Positions 17,032-30,545 of a DNA stretch of 64,000 nt are shown here, piece after piece; within the stretch, counting starts at the first letter, position 1; each line of letters opens with the position of its first letter. A program made the position numbers and the translations under genes. The DNA is taken from NCBI RefSeq assembly GCF_900111895.1, contig NZ_FOKB01000002.1, forward strand, positions 248,001 to 312,000, given 5' to 3'. The notes beneath the pieces are model-generated. The model had not been told where the DNA came from. It was given only the letters and a program-made list of their open reading frames with translations, and made no database searches. Source of the stretch: Pseudomonas simiae. Its GTDB lineage: Bacteria; Pseudomonadota; Gammaproteobacteria; Pseudomonadales; Pseudomonadaceae.

Positions 17032-17805
17032 ATGTTCACTTCGCGTCGTCTGCTTGTTGTCGCTACCTGCGTAGCTTTGTTGTCCGGCTGCGCATCCCCT
17101 AACCCTTATGACGGCAGCAGCCAGGGACAGGCGAGTAATGAATCCGGCGGTATGAGCAAGACTGCCAAGTACGGTGGCCTGGGTGCCCTGGCCGGCGCAT
17201 TGGCCGGTGCGGCCATCGATCACAACAACCGTGGCAAGGGCGCGCTGATCGGCGCCGTCGTTGCGGGTGCCGGTGCCGCGGGTTACGGCTACTATGCCGA
17301 TCAGCAGGAAAAGAAACTGCGTGAAAGCATGGCCAACACCGGTGTTGAAGTTCAGCGCCAGGGTGACCAGATCAAGCTGATCATGCCAGGCAACATCACC
17401 TTCGCGACCAACTCGGACGCGATTTCCAGCAGCTTCTACCAGCCGCTGAACAACCTGGCCAACTCGCTCAAGCAGTTCAATCAGAACACTATCCAGATCG
17501 TCGGTTATACCGACAGCACCGGTAGCCGCCAGTTGAACATGGACCTGTCCCAGCGCCGTGCTCAGAGCGTAGCCAACTACCTGACTTCCCAAGGCGTCAA
17601 CGGCGCCAACCTGAGCGCCCGCGGTGCCGGCCCGGATAACCCGATTGCCAGCAACGCCGACGTCAACGGCCGTGCCCAGAACCGTCGTGTGGAAGTGAAC
17701 CTCGGCCCGATTCCTGGCCAACAGTACGGACAGCCAGGTGCCCAGCAACAGGCGCCACAACAGAACAACCAGTTCCAGGGCAATCCGTACTCGCAGTACC
17801 AGTAA
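17032..17805 (+). CDS. OmpA-family lipoprotein with glycine-zipper segment
   Basis: 257 residues. The lipobox LLSGC (Cys20) marks an outer-membrane lipoprotein. It continues with a glycine-zipper hydrophobic stretch (GGLGALAGALAGAAID and GALIGAVVAGAGAAGYGYY, about residues 43-88). A C-terminal OmpA-like peptidoglycan-binding domain follows (VGYTDSTGSRQLNMDLSQRR, about 115-225, with the D...R pattern that binds meso-DAP), then a Gln-rich low-complexity tail. It likely tethers the outer membrane to peptidoglycan. A 190-bp upstream region and the strong terminator after it suggest its own transcription unit. Confidence 0.92.
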   Translation: MFTSRRLLVVATCVALLSGCASPNPYDGSSQGQASNESGGMSKTAKYGGLGALAGALAGAAIDHNNRGKGALIGAVVAGAGAAGYGYYADQQEKKLRESMANTGVEVQRQGDQIKLIMPGNITFATNSDAISSSFYQPLNNLANSLKQFNQNTIQIVGYTDSTGSRQLNMDLSQRRAQSVANYLTSQGVNGANLSARGAGPDNPIASNADVNGRAQNRRVEVNLGPIPGQQYGQPGAQQQAPQQNNQFQGNPYSQYQ

Positions 17806-17817
17806 ACATTCGTGAAT

Positions 17818-17851
17818 AAAAAAGGGCGCCTGAGTAAGGCGCCCTTTTTTG
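17818..17851. terminator. bidirectional rho-independent terminator
   Basis: A-run, then GGGCGCC, a 7-nt loop, GGCGCCC and a T-run (AAAAAAGGGCGCC...GGCGCCCTTTTTT). It is symmetrical and sits between the convergent OmpA-lipoprotein and dolP genes, so it can stop transcription from both sides. Confidence 0.93.
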
Positions 17852-17866
17852 TGGCTGTCGGTTACA

Positions 17867-19501
<1,635 letters not shown>

Positions 19502-19502
<1 letters not shown>

Positions 19503-21313
19503 CAGCGCGGGGTGTCCGGCAGACGCTGGATCTCACCGCCGACGAACTTGGCCCATGGCATCTGGCGATCAACGCGCTGGGTGGTGCTGATGCCCAGGCT
19601 GCCCGACAAGCCGTCAACTCGGGTGTCCGGCAATGCCTTGAGTTGCCCCAGGCGTGGCGCCAGGCGGTAGGCATCGACGCCCATGGCGTACAGGCGACCC
19701 AGGCTGCCATTGGCTTGCGGCCATTGAGCGGCAACCTGATTGCGCAGCGGGTCGGTGGTGTTGAGCAGCCAAGGGGTTTCGCAGAACATCACATTGGTCA
19801 TGTCCAGGTACTGGTTCTTGTCGCCGCTGGCGCTGAACACGTGGGACGTGGCGTACACCGGCACATCGCCGGCGTATTGGAAGTTCAGGGTCGGCTTGAT
19901 CTGCTGGGCCAGTTGCGGGGTCACGGCCAGGAAGATGAACTCGATGTCCTGGCGACGCGATGGTTGCGCCGCGACGTCGGTGCCAACGGTGCTTTGCAGG
20001 CTCTTGGCGCGACCTTCGCTTTTACGCAGTTGGAACAGATCGGCAATTTGCTGGGCGAGGGCGACCGGCTGGTCGACGTACTCAACCCCCATGACCTGGC
20101 CGCCATTGGCTTCCCAGTCCTGGCGGAAGGCTTTGTAGACACGCTCGCCCCACTCGCCACGGGGCACCATTGCTGCAGCGCGGTGCAGGCCGTCGGCACG
20201 CGCACGACGCGATACTTCGCGAGCTTCGTCTTCTGCGGCCAGGCCGAACTGGAACAGTTGCGCCGGGCTGCGATCGCTCTCGCTGTAATTCAGTGCCAGG
20301 GTGGTGATCGGCAGTTGTGGGCGCGCGCTGAGCTGTTTGACCAGCGGTTTCTCCAGCGGGCCGACTACCAGTTGTACGCCTGCAGCCTGGGCCTTGGCGT
20401 AAAAGTCGTCGAGGGAGGTGAGGCGCGAGCTGTCATAGAACTCGATCACTGGTGGCTTCTGCCCGGCTTGTTCAGCCTGGTAGTGCGCAGCCATGAAGCC
20501 TTCACGCAGTGCCTTGCCGACGGAGGCCAGCGGGCCATCCTGTGGCAGCAGCAGGGCGATCTTGGTCAGGGGCTGGCTGGCCAGTTCCTTGAGCTTGGTC
20601 AGTGGCGTTGGCAGTTGCACGGCAGCCGGGTGGCCCGGGTTCTGCGCACGCCAGGTGTCGATGGCAGCCTGTTGCTGCTCCAGCGTACCGGCGCCCTTGA
20701 CTGCCTGGGCCAGGGTAATCCAGCCGTCGAGCGTCGGGTTGCCGCTGGCCTGCAACTGTTCCGCCGGCAGGGCGGCAATCAATACCCAGATAGCTTCGTG
20801 GTTGCTTTTGGCGGCATCGCCCGTGAGCAGTGGGGCCATGGCGACACGTTCACGGGCGGCGGCCAGGGTCTGGCCATCGGCTTCATAAGCACGGGCGTGT
20901 ACGCTGGCGGTGCGGATCTGCTGCTCGGGCGGCAGGTCCTTCAGGCTTTGCAGGCTTGGGTGGTTCAGGGCGGTCAACGCGGCCTTGGGCTGGTTGCGCG
21001 CCATGGCAAGTTCAGCGGCCAGGGTGCTGGCAAAAACTTGCGCGGCTGGCTTGAGGACATCCAGGGACACCTGCGCAAGAATCTGCGACGAGCGGCCAGG
21101 GTTGTTCTGCTTGTAGGCCATGTCTGCCGCACTCAGGCGCAGTAATGCGGCCTTTTCTGGCGTCTTGGCGGTGGTGGCCTGTTCGAGCAGTTGCTCGATA
21201 CTGGCGTCCGGGGTCCGTGGAAGGTCGCCAAGGCTGGACGAGGGCGAGCTGGCGCAGGCGGCCAGCAAGGCAGCGAGGCAGAGGGCGGAGAGCAGCCGCA
21301 GGCAAGCGATCAT
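19502..21313 (-). CDS. lpoA: penicillin-binding protein activator LpoA
   Basis: 603 residues. Signal peptide with lipobox LLAAC (Cys20). It has an N-terminal TPR-like helical region (about 30-250) followed by a periplasmic-binding-protein-like domain (KIALLLPQDGPLASVGKALREGF onward). This outer-membrane lipoprotein spans the periplasm and activates the peptidoglycan synthase PBP1a. The ATG at 21313 is chosen because AGGA lies upstream and the signal peptide begins there; an in-frame TTG at 21337 would add 8 residues. First gene of the lpoA-yraN-diaA-dolP operon, divergent from rsmI. Confidence 0.93.
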
Positions 21314-21522
21314 GTAAGTGTTCCTGATACCGATCAAATTAGCGTGGAATTGTACCCAAGCACTGGCCCAGGCGCGATGTTACTGGCGTGAAACCGTCGA
21401 TTTAGGTCGTGCAAATGTTGCAACGGGCGTAAAACGGCTGAAAAGGCATCGGCCGTGATGGCATATTTTCAAGGCGCCTACGCGCTACAATGTCGCTTTT
21501 GCCAACCATCGAGGTGTGCGTT

Positions 21523-22395
21523 TTGACTGCTCCAGGTCCTTTGAATTCCACTGCAGGCTCGCTTTTTGTCGTGGCGACGCCCATTGGCAACCTGGACGAC
21601 ATCAGTGCTCGGGCACTGAAAGTGTTGCGCGAGGTTAAATTGATCGCGGCTGAAGACACTCGTCACTCCCAGCGCTTGATGCAGCATTTTGGTATCAGCA
21701 CGCCATTAGCGGCGTGCCATGAGCACAACGAGCGCGAGGAGGGCAGTCGCTTTATCGTACGCCTGCTGGCCGGCGACGATGTGGCGCTGATCTCTGACGC
21801 AGGCACGCCGCTGATCTCCGACCCTGGCTACCATCTGGTGCGCCAGGCGCGGGCCGCTGGTATCAATGTAGTGCCTGTTCCGGGCGCGTGCGCGCTGATC
21901 GCTGCGTTATCGGCGGCGGGCCTGCCGTCGGACCGTTTCATCTTTGAAGGTTTTCTGCCAGCCAAAGCTGTAGGGCGTCGTGCGCGCCTTCAAGCACTGA
22001 AGGAAGAACCGCGCACGTTGATCTTTTATGAAGCCCCCCACCGAATCCTTGAATGCCTGCAGGATATGGAGCTGGTGTTTGGCGGCGAACGCCTGGCGCT
22101 GCTGGCGCGTGAGCTGACCAAGACCTTTGAAACCCTCAAGGGCCTGCCTTTGGAAGCGCTGCGTGCGTTCGTCGAGGGCGACAGTAATCAGCAGCGCGGC
22201 GAGTGTGTGGTGCTGGTGGCGGGCTGGACGGCGCCAGAGGACGAGGACGCCGTGGGCAGCGAGCCGATGCGTATTCTGGATCTACTGCTCAAGGAGATGC
22301 CACTCAAGCGTGCAGCAGCCCTGGCGGCGGAGATTACCGGCGTGCGCAAGAACCTCTTGTATCAAGCGGCACTGGATAAGCAGAAGGCCGAATAG
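21523..22395 (+). CDS. rsmI: 16S rRNA (cytidine-1402-2'-O)-methyltransferase RsmI
   Basis: 290 residues from the proposed TTG start. Tetrapyrrole-methylase fold with VVATPIGNLDDISARAL, AEDTRHSQRLMQHF and SDAGTPLISDPGY. It 2'-O-methylates C1402 in the ribosomal decoding centre together with RsmH, whose gene is 2 kb downstream. The TTG at 21523 has GAGG about 8 nt upstream. The in-frame ATG at 21490 overlaps a TACAAT -10-like hexamer (21486-21491) and lacks a ribosome site, so it is probably inside the promoter. A GTG at 21514 is the other alternative. Confidence 0.93.
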   Translation: MTAPGPLNSTAGSLFVVATPIGNLDDISARALKVLREVKLIAAEDTRHSQRLMQHFGISTPLAACHEHNEREEGSRFIVRLLAGDDVALISDAGTPLISDPGYHLVRQARAAGINVVPVPGACALIAALSAAGLPSDRFIFEGFLPAKAVGRRARLQALKEEPRTLIFYEAPHRILECLQDMELVFGGERLALLARELTKTFETLKGLPLEALRAFVEGDSNQQRGECVVLVAGWTAPEDEDAVGSEPMRILDLLLKEMPLKRAAALAAEITGVRKNLLYQAALDKQKAE

Positions 22396-22490
22396 TTCCG
22401 GTGTCAAACCTGTATTCCGTCTGAACGTGATGGCAATTCTGAACTTTTATTACTTGTCCTAAGTCCGCCGTGCCGTTAACCTTCGCGGCG

Positions 22491-22844
22491 GAGAGTCGAT
22501 TGGACAGTCGCTGCCCTCTATGAAAATTAGGGGGGGGAGGAAAGTCCGGGCTCCATAGGGCGAAGTGCCAGGTAATGCCTGGGAGGCGTGAGCCTACGGA
22601 AAGTGCCACAGAAAATAACCGCCTAAGCACTTCGGTGCCGGTAAGGGTGAAAAGGTGCGGTAAGAGCGCACCGCACGTCTGGCAACAGTTCGTGGCTAGG
22701 TAAACCCCACTTGGAGCAAGACCAAATAGGGTCCCAAGGCGTGGCCCGCGCTGGGACCGGGTAGGTTGCTAAAGATGTCCAGTGATGGCCATCGTAGACG
22801 AATGACTGTTCAAGACAGAACCCGGCTTACAGATCGACTCTCCA
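22491..22844 (+). ncRNA. rnpB: RNase P RNA (M1 RNA, bacterial class A)
   Basis: About 354 nt with all hallmark class A segments: the 5' end GAGAGTCGATTGGACAGTCGC, the conserved GAGGAAAGTCCGGGCTCC (about 22538-22555), the ACAGAAA core (about 22607), GGTAAGGGTGAAAAGGTGCGG (written in part), the AGACCAAATAGGG segment, and the 3' closing segment AGATCGACTCTCC, which pairs with the 5' end. It is the catalytic RNA that matures tRNA 5' ends. A T-rich run after 22845 (CTTTTTCCTTTT) may terminate it. The gene lies in the rsmI-mraZ interval. Confidence 0.97.
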
Positions 22845-23095
22845 CCTTTTTCCTTTTGTCCGAATCTCGGGCAGAAAACCGGTAGTAACGCAAGAATCCC
22901 TCCCTGCCGAATGATTGGCAGATGCATCTTCGTAATACCAAAAAAATCTTACTCTTAATAAATTACTTTAACTTCGAGCTATAGCTCTTTGAGCTATCTG
23001 TGCTTGTTGGGCCAAAAACATCGTCGAACTCGGTTTTCTCCTCCGTTTACGCTCCTAAATCTCCGTTCTGTAAGGCTTTTCCTTGAATCCGCGCC
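22845..23095. other. gene-free spacer between rnpB and the mraZ promoter, AT-rich in the middle
   Basis: No supported coding frame. It contains the rnpB trailer T-run, a small hairpin (CTGCC/GGCAG, about 22904-22921), and an AT-rich stretch (about 22935-22975) that contrasts with the GC-rich surroundings. The AT-rich part ends in a 12-bp palindrome GAGCTATAGCTC (22976-22987), followed by a repeated GAGCTATC. Nothing else is recognised. Confidence 0.5.
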
Positions 23096-23125
23096 TTGAC
23101 GGTGTGGTGGGCGCATTCCTATAGT
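23096..23125 (+). promoter_or_regulatory. sigma-70 promoter of the dcw cluster (Pmra-like)
   Basis: TTGACG (23096-23101) and TATAGT (23120-23125) are separated by 18 bp, which predicts transcription starting around 23131-23133. That puts the MraZ boxes at the start site. No other comparably strong promoter was noticed upstream of mraZ. Confidence 0.75.
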
Positions 23126-23131
23126 GTGCGC

Positions 23132-23161
23132 AAGTGGCGGAAAGTGGCACAAAGTGGGTTT
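23132..23161 (+). promoter_or_regulatory. MraZ operator: three GTGG direct repeats at 10-bp spacing
   Basis: AAGTGGCGGA, AAGTGGCACA and AAGTGGGTTT are three consecutive decamers, each with GTGG at the same position. MraZ binds such 10-bp-phased GTGG repeats upstream of its own gene and represses the dcw operon. Here they overlap the predicted transcription start and lie about 40 nt before the mraZ GTG start. Confidence 0.8.
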
Positions 23162-23199
23162 TTTGAACGTAAAACGCTAAAATTTGGAGAAACGCATCT

Positions 23200-23655
23200 G
23201 TGTTTCGCGGAGCTAACGCTATCAGTCTCGATGCAAAAGGCCGTCTCGCCATGCCGAGCCGGTATCGTGACGAGCTCATTTCGCGAAGTTCCGGACAGTT
23301 GATCATCACTATCGATGCCGTTGACCCTTGTTTATGTGTTTACCCCCTCGATGAGTGGGAGTTGATTGAAACCAAATTGCGCGCGCTGCCTTCATTGCGT
23401 GAAGAAAACCGCCGCCTGCAGCGTTTGCTGATTGGTAATGCCGTCGACCTCGAGTTGGATGGCAGCGGTCGTTTCCTGGTGCCTCCGCGTCTGCGCGAGT
23501 ACGCCAAGCTGGATAAGCGCGCAATGCTGGTCGGCCAACTGAACAAGTTCCAATTGTGGGACGAAGATGCCTGGGATGCTGTTTCTGCAGCTGACCTGGC
23601 TGCTATTCAACAACCGGGCGCCATGCCTGATGAACTGCGTGATTTGATCCTGTGA
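23200..23655 (+). CDS. mraZ: transcriptional regulator MraZ
   Basis: 151 residues with the two tandem SpoVT/AbrB-like swapped-hairpin halves: [17 protein letters not shown] near residue 8 and [21 protein letters not shown] near residue 83. It forms a ring-shaped oligomer that binds the direct repeats just upstream and represses the dcw cluster. The start is GTG (23200) with a GGAG ribosome site about 10 nt upstream. It overlaps rsmH by 4 nt. Confidence 0.96.
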   Translation: MFRGANAISLDAKGRLAMPSRYRDELISRSSGQLIITIDAVDPCLCVYPLDEWELIETKLRALPSLREENRRLQRLLIGNAVDLELDGSGRFLVPPRLREYAKLDKRAMLVGQLNKFQLWDEDAWDAVSAADLAAIQQPGAMPDELRDLIL

Positions 23656-24595
23656 CTATTGATAGCGGCTTTAACCACATCACCGTACTGCTTGACGAAG
23701 CCGTTGAGGCTCTCGCCGTACGCGCGGATGGCTGCTATCTGGATGGCACATTCGGCAGAGGCGGGCATAGCCGGTTGATACTCAGCCAGCTCGGGCCTGA
23801 CGGCAAACTCCTCGGGTTCGACAAAGACCCTCAAGCGATTGCCACCGGGCAAGCGCTAGCGGCCGAAGACGGCCGCTTTGTCGTTGTGCAGCGCAGCTTT
23901 GCCGAGCTGGGCGCCGAAGTGGCGGAGCGCGGCATGGCGGGCAAGGTGGCCGGGGTTTTGCTCGACCTGGGTGTGTCCTCGCCACAGCTCGACGACCCCG
24001 AACGCGGCTTCAGCTTCATGAACGATGGCCCGCTCGACATGCGCATGGACCCGACCCGTGGCGTCAGCGCCGCGCAGTTCATCGCGACCGCGCCAGTGGA
24101 AGAAATCGCCCGTGTGTTCAAGGAATACGGTGAAGAACGTTTCGCTGGCCGCATGGCCCGTGCCGTGGTTGAGCGCCGTGAAATCCAGCCGTTCGAACGC
24201 ACAGCCGACCTGGCCGAAGTACTGAAAGTCGCCAACCCTGCCTGGGAAAAGGGCAAGAACCCGGCAACCCGAGCCTTCCAGGGCCTGCGTATTCACGTCA
24301 ACAACGAATTGGGCGACCTGGAGGCCGGCCTCGAGGCTGCGCTCGAGGCGTTGGAAGTGGGCGGTCGCCTGGTGGTGATCAGCTTCCACTCCCTGGAAGA
24401 CCGTATCGTCAAACTGTTCATGCGTCGCCTGGTCAAGGGTGAGTCCGACAACCTGCCGCGCAACCTGCCGGTACGTTTCGAGGCCTTTGTGCCGAAAATC
24501 AAAATCCATGGCAAAGCGCAGTTCGCTTCCGAAGCCGAACTCAAGGCCAACCCACGCTCCCGCAGCGCCGTTATGCGCGTCGCGGAGAAGTTGCG

Positions 24596-24599
<4 letters not shown>
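23652..24599 (+). CDS. rsmH: 16S rRNA m4C1402 methyltransferase RsmH (MraW)
   Basis: 315 residues. SAM-binding [11 protein letters not shown] near residue 34 and the RsmH signature [11 protein letters not shown] near residue 245. It methylates N4 of C1402 in 16S rRNA, the same nucleotide modified by RsmI. GTG start, overlapping the mraZ stop by 4 nt (GTGA). Second gene of the dcw cluster. Confidence 0.97.
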
Positions 24600-26630
<2,031 letters not shown>

Positions 26631-26631
<1 letters not shown>

Positions 26632-28094
26632 TGTCTCTTAGCCTGAACAAGATTTTTGCCCATGCCGGACGCGATCTGTTGATCCGCGAGCTGAGCCTGG
26701 ACAGTCGTAATGTACGTGCCGGTGACCTGTTCCTGGCCGTGCCGGGTGGTAAGTTCGATGGCCGTGCGCACATCGCGGATGCCTTGCAACGCGGTGCGGC
26801 TGCCGTGGCTTATGAAGTGGAAGGCGCCACCGTGCTGCCGATCACTGACGTGCCATTGATTCCGGTCAAAGGCCTGGCTGCGCAGCTGTCTGACATTGCC
26901 GGACGCTTTTATGGCGACCCGAGCCGCCAGGTCAACCTGATCGGCGTCACCGGCACCAACGGCAAGACCAGCGTGACCCAATTGATTGCGCAGGCGCTTG
27001 ACCTGCTGGGCCAGCATTGCGGCATCGTCGGCACCTTGGGCACCGGTTTCTATGGCGCGCTGCAAAGCGGCCTGCACACCACGCCGAATCCGATCGCTGT
27101 GCAAGCGACCCTGGCCGACCTGAAAAAGGCCGGCGCCAAGGCGGTTGCCATGGAAGTGTCGTCGCACGGTTTGCACCAGGGCCGCGTTGCTGCGCTGGCG
27201 TTTGATGTGGCGGTGATGACCAACCTGTCCCGCGATCACCTCGATTACCACGGCACCATGGAAGCCTACGCTGCCGAGAAGGCCAAGCTGTTTGCCTGGA
27301 ACGACCTCAAGTGCCGCGTGGTAAACCTGGATGACGCATTCGGCCGCCAGCTGGCTGCCGAAGACCGTGAATCGCGCTTGATCAGCTACAGCCTGGAAGA
27401 CGCCAGCGCGTACCTGTATTGCCGCGAAGCCCAATTCAATGATGAAGGTGTGCGCGCCACGCTGGTGACGCCTCAGGGCGAGCATCATTTGCGCAGCAGC
27501 CTGCTCGGTCGCTTCAACCTGAGTAACACTTTGGCGGCCGTCGGCGCGTTGCTCGGCCTGGAGTACGCCCTCGACGAAATCCTGCGTGTACTGCCGAAGC
27601 TGGAAGGCCCGGTCGGTCGCATGCAGCGCCTGGGTGGCGGCAAACAGCCGTTGGTCGTGGTCGATTACGCCCACACGCCCGATGCCCTGGAAAAAGTCCT
27701 GGTGGCGCTGCGTCCACACGCCAAGGGCAAGCTGCTGTGCCTGTTCGGTTGCGGTGGCGATCGCGATCGCGGCAAACGTCCGTTGATGGCCGAGATCGTC
27801 GAGCGTCTGGCCGATGGCGTGCTTGTCACCGACGACAACCCTCGCAGCGAAGATCCGGGCCAGATTTTCGACGACATCCGTGTCGGCTTCAAAGACGTGT
27901 CCAAGGCCACGTTTGTCGCCGGGCGCGGTGTAGCCATCGCCCAATTGATCGCCAGCGCCGGTGCTGACGACGTGGTGGTGCTGGCCGGTAAAGGTCATGA
28001 GGACTATCAGGAAATCAACGGCGAGCGCCACGCCTTCTCCGATCTGGTCGAGGCCGATCACGCCTTGACCGCCTGGGAGATCGCCCATGCTTAA
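26631..28094 (+). CDS. murE: UDP-MurNAc-L-Ala-D-Glu:meso-diaminopimelate ligase MurE
   Basis: 487 residues. ATP-binding GVTGTNGKTSVTQ (about 103-115), the Mur ligase His/Asn region and the DNPRSEDP motif (about 403-410), which marks meso-diaminopimelate rather than lysine specificity. It adds the third residue of the stem peptide in the cytoplasm. It overlaps murF by 8 nt. Confidence 0.97.
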
Positions 28095-29457
28095 AGCGAT
28101 GAAATTCAGCGAACTGACCCAGGCCCTGTCGGCCCGCGTGCTGTCGAGCGATTGCAGCTTCGACGGCGTCAGTATCGACAGCCGCAACATCAAGCCGGGG
28201 CAACTGTTTGTCGCACTGACGGGCCCGCGCTTCGATGGTCACGACTACCTGAATGAAGTCGCCGCCAAAGGTGCCGTCGGCGCCTTGGTGCAGCGCGCAG
28301 TGGCGGACTCCACACTGCCGCAACTGTTGGTCGCCGACACCCGTTTGGCCCTCGGCCAGCTGGGTGCGTTGAACCGTGCCGCATTTACCAATCCCGTTGC
28401 GGCCATTACCGGCTCCAGCGGCAAGACCACGGTCAAGGAGCTGCTTGCCGGCGTGTTGCGCACGCGCGGCCCGGTGCACGCCACCCGTGGCAACCTGAAC
28501 AATGATTTCGGTGCCCCGTTGACCCTGCTTGAACTGGCCCCGGAACACACGGCGGCGGTTATCGAGTTGGGCGCGTCGCGCGTCGGCGAAATTGCCTACA
28601 CCGTGGCGCTGACCAAGCCTCACGTGGTGGTCATCAACAACGCCGGTACCGCCCATGTCGGCGAGTTCGGCGGCCCGGAAAAAATCGTCGAGGCCAAGGG
28701 TGAAATCCTCGAAGGCCTCGATGCCTCGGGCATCGCTGTGCTGAATCTCGACGACAAGGCCTTCGAAACCTGGCGTGTACGCGCCGCCGGTCGCAAGGTC
28801 CTGACGTTTGCCGTGCTCAACGCCGCGGCGGATTTCCATGCGTCCAACATCACCGTTGATGCGCGTGGCTGCCCGTCCTTTACCTTGCACACCCCGCAAG
28901 GCAACGAACATGTGCAACTGAACCTGCTGGGCAACCACAACGTCGCCAATGCATTGGCCGCCGCTGCAGCCGCCTACGCCCTCGGCGTGTCGCTGTTCGG
29001 GATCGCCACGGGCCTGGGTGCGGTGCAGCCGGTCAAGGGGCGCACCGTAGCGCAGTTGGCCACCAACGGCATGCGCGTGATCGATGACACCTACAACGCC
29101 AACCAGTCCTCTATCTGCGCTGCCATTGACCTGCTCAAAAGCTTCGAAGGCCGCAAGGTGCTGGTGCTGGGCGACATCGCCGAACTGGGCGACTGGGCCG
29201 AACAGTCCCATCGCGAGGTCGGCGCTTACGCCGCCGGCAAAGTCGACGCGCTTTATGCCGTCGGCCCGAACATGGCCCACGCCGTCAGAGTATTCGGCCC
29301 TGGTGCCCGACATTTTGTGACCCAGGCCGAGCTGATTCAGGCGCTGACCGCGGCTGAACATGACAAACATACAACCATTTTGATCAAGGGATCGCGCAGC
29401 GCGGTGATGGAAAACGTCGTCGCGGCCTTGTGTGGCTCAAGTACGGAGAAACATTAA
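28087..29457 (+). CDS. murF: UDP-MurNAc-tripeptide:D-Ala-D-Ala ligase MurF
   Basis: 456 residues with the Mur-ligase P-loop [11 protein letters not shown] (about 107-117), [14 protein letters not shown] and the [10 protein letters not shown] motif (about 335). It adds the D-Ala-D-Ala dipeptide made by DdlB to complete the UDP-MurNAc-pentapeptide. The ATG at 28087 lies inside the end of murE. A second Met four codons later (MKFSEL) is a possible alternative. The stop shares one base with the mraY ATG. Confidence 0.96.
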   Translation: MLKAMKFSELTQALSARVLSSDCSFDGVSIDSRNIKPGQLFVALTGPRFDGHDYLNEVAAKGAVGALVQRAVADSTLPQLLVADTRLALGQLGALNRAAFTNPVAAITGSSGKTTVKELLAGVLRTRGPVHATRGNLNNDFGAPLTLLELAPEHTAAVIELGASRVGEIAYTVALTKPHVVVINNAGTAHVGEFGGPEKIVEAKGEILEGLDASGIAVLNLDDKAFETWRVRAAGRKVLTFAVLNAAADFHASNITVDARGCPSFTLHTPQGNEHVQLNLLGNHNVANALAAAAAAYALGVSLFGIATGLGAVQPVKGRTVAQLATNGMRVIDDTYNANQSSICAAIDLLKSFEGRKVLVLGDIAELGDWAEQSHREVGAYAAGKVDALYAVGPNMAHAVRVFGPGARHFVTQAELIQALTAAEHDKHTTILIKGSRSAVMENVVAALCGSSTEKH

Positions 29458-30539
29458 TGCTGCTGCTGCTGGCTGAGTATCTGCAACAGTTCCACAAAGG
29501 CTTCGCGGTCTTTCAGTACCTGACCCTGCGCGGGATCCTGGGTGTGCTGACTGCGTTGTGTTTGTCGCTGTTCCTGGGGCCGTGGATGATCCGCACCCTG
29601 CAGAACCTGCAAATTGGTCAATCGGTTCGTAATGACGGCCCGCAGTCGCACCTGTCCAAATCCGGCACCCCGACCATGGGCGGTGCGTTGATCCTGTCGT
29701 CCATCGGCATCAGCACCTTGCTGTGGGCCGACTTGCACAACCGCTACGTGTGGACCGTGTTGCTGGTCACGCTGCTGTTCGGCGCCATCGGCTGGGTAGA
29801 TGACTACCGCAAGGTGATCGAGAAGAATTCGAAGGGGCTGCCAAGCCGCTGGAAGTATTTCTGGCAATCGGTGTTCGGCCTGGGCGCAGCGGTGTTCCTG
29901 TTCATGACCGCGCCAAGCGCGGTGGAAACCACCCTGATCATCCCGATGCTCAAGGACGCCAGCATTCCACTGGGCATTGGCTTCGTGGTGCTGACCTACT
30001 TCGTGATCGTCGGCTCCAGCAACGCGGTCAACCTGACTGACGGCCTCGACGGCCTGGCGATCATGCCGACAGTGATGGTGGGCGGCGCGCTCGGCATCTT
30101 CTGCTACCTGTCGGGTAACGTGAAATTCGCCGAGTACCTGCTGATCCCTTATGTACCGGGTGCAGGCGAGCTGATCGTGTTCTGTGGCGCGCTGATCGGT
30201 GCCGGCCTCGGTTTCCTGTGGTTCAACACCTATCCCGCACAAGTCTTCATGGGCGACGTCGGCGCACTGGCGCTGGGCGCGGCCCTGGGCACCATCGCGG
30301 TGATCGTTCGCCAGGAAATCGTACTGTTCATCATGGGCGGTGTGTTCGTGATGGAAACCCTGTCGGTGGTCATCCAGGTGGCTTCCTTCAAATTGACCGG
30401 ACGCCGCGTGTTCCGCATGGCGCCGATTCACCACCACTTTGAACTCAAGGGCTGGCCTGAGCCACGTGTGATCGTCCGTTTTTGGATCATCACCGTGATC
30501 TTGGTGTTGATCGGCCTTGCCACCCTGAAACTGAGGTAG
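29457..30539 (+). CDS. mraY: phospho-MurNAc-pentapeptide translocase MraY
   Basis: 360-residue polytopic membrane enzyme (about ten helices). It has the catalytic Asp pair in WVDDYRKV, the [14 protein letters not shown] loop and the HHHFELKGW motif near the C-terminus. It transfers phospho-MurNAc-pentapeptide to undecaprenyl phosphate, making lipid I. The ATG at 29457 overlaps the murF stop (TAATG), with GGAG about 12 nt upstream. Confidence 0.97.
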   Translation: MLLLLAEYLQQFHKGFAVFQYLTLRGILGVLTALCLSLFLGPWMIRTLQNLQIGQSVRNDGPQSHLSKSGTPTMGGALILSSIGISTLLWADLHNRYVWTVLLVTLLFGAIGWVDDYRKVIEKNSKGLPSRWKYFWQSVFGLGAAVFLFMTAPSAVETTLIIPMLKDASIPLGIGFVVLTYFVIVGSSNAVNLTDGLDGLAIMPTVMVGGALGIFCYLSGNVKFAEYLLIPYVPGAGELIVFCGALIGAGLGFLWFNTYPAQVFMGDVGALALGAALGTIAVIVRQEIVLFIMGGVFVMETLSVVIQVASFKLTGRRVFRMAPIHHHFELKGWPEPRVIVRFWIITVILVLIGLATLKLR

Positions 30540-30545
30540 AAACGA

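Noticed and set aside
22976..22987. GAGCTATAGCTC as a specific operator
   Set aside because: A 12-bp palindrome alone is too short and no regulator or gene fits; kept only as a low-interest observation.
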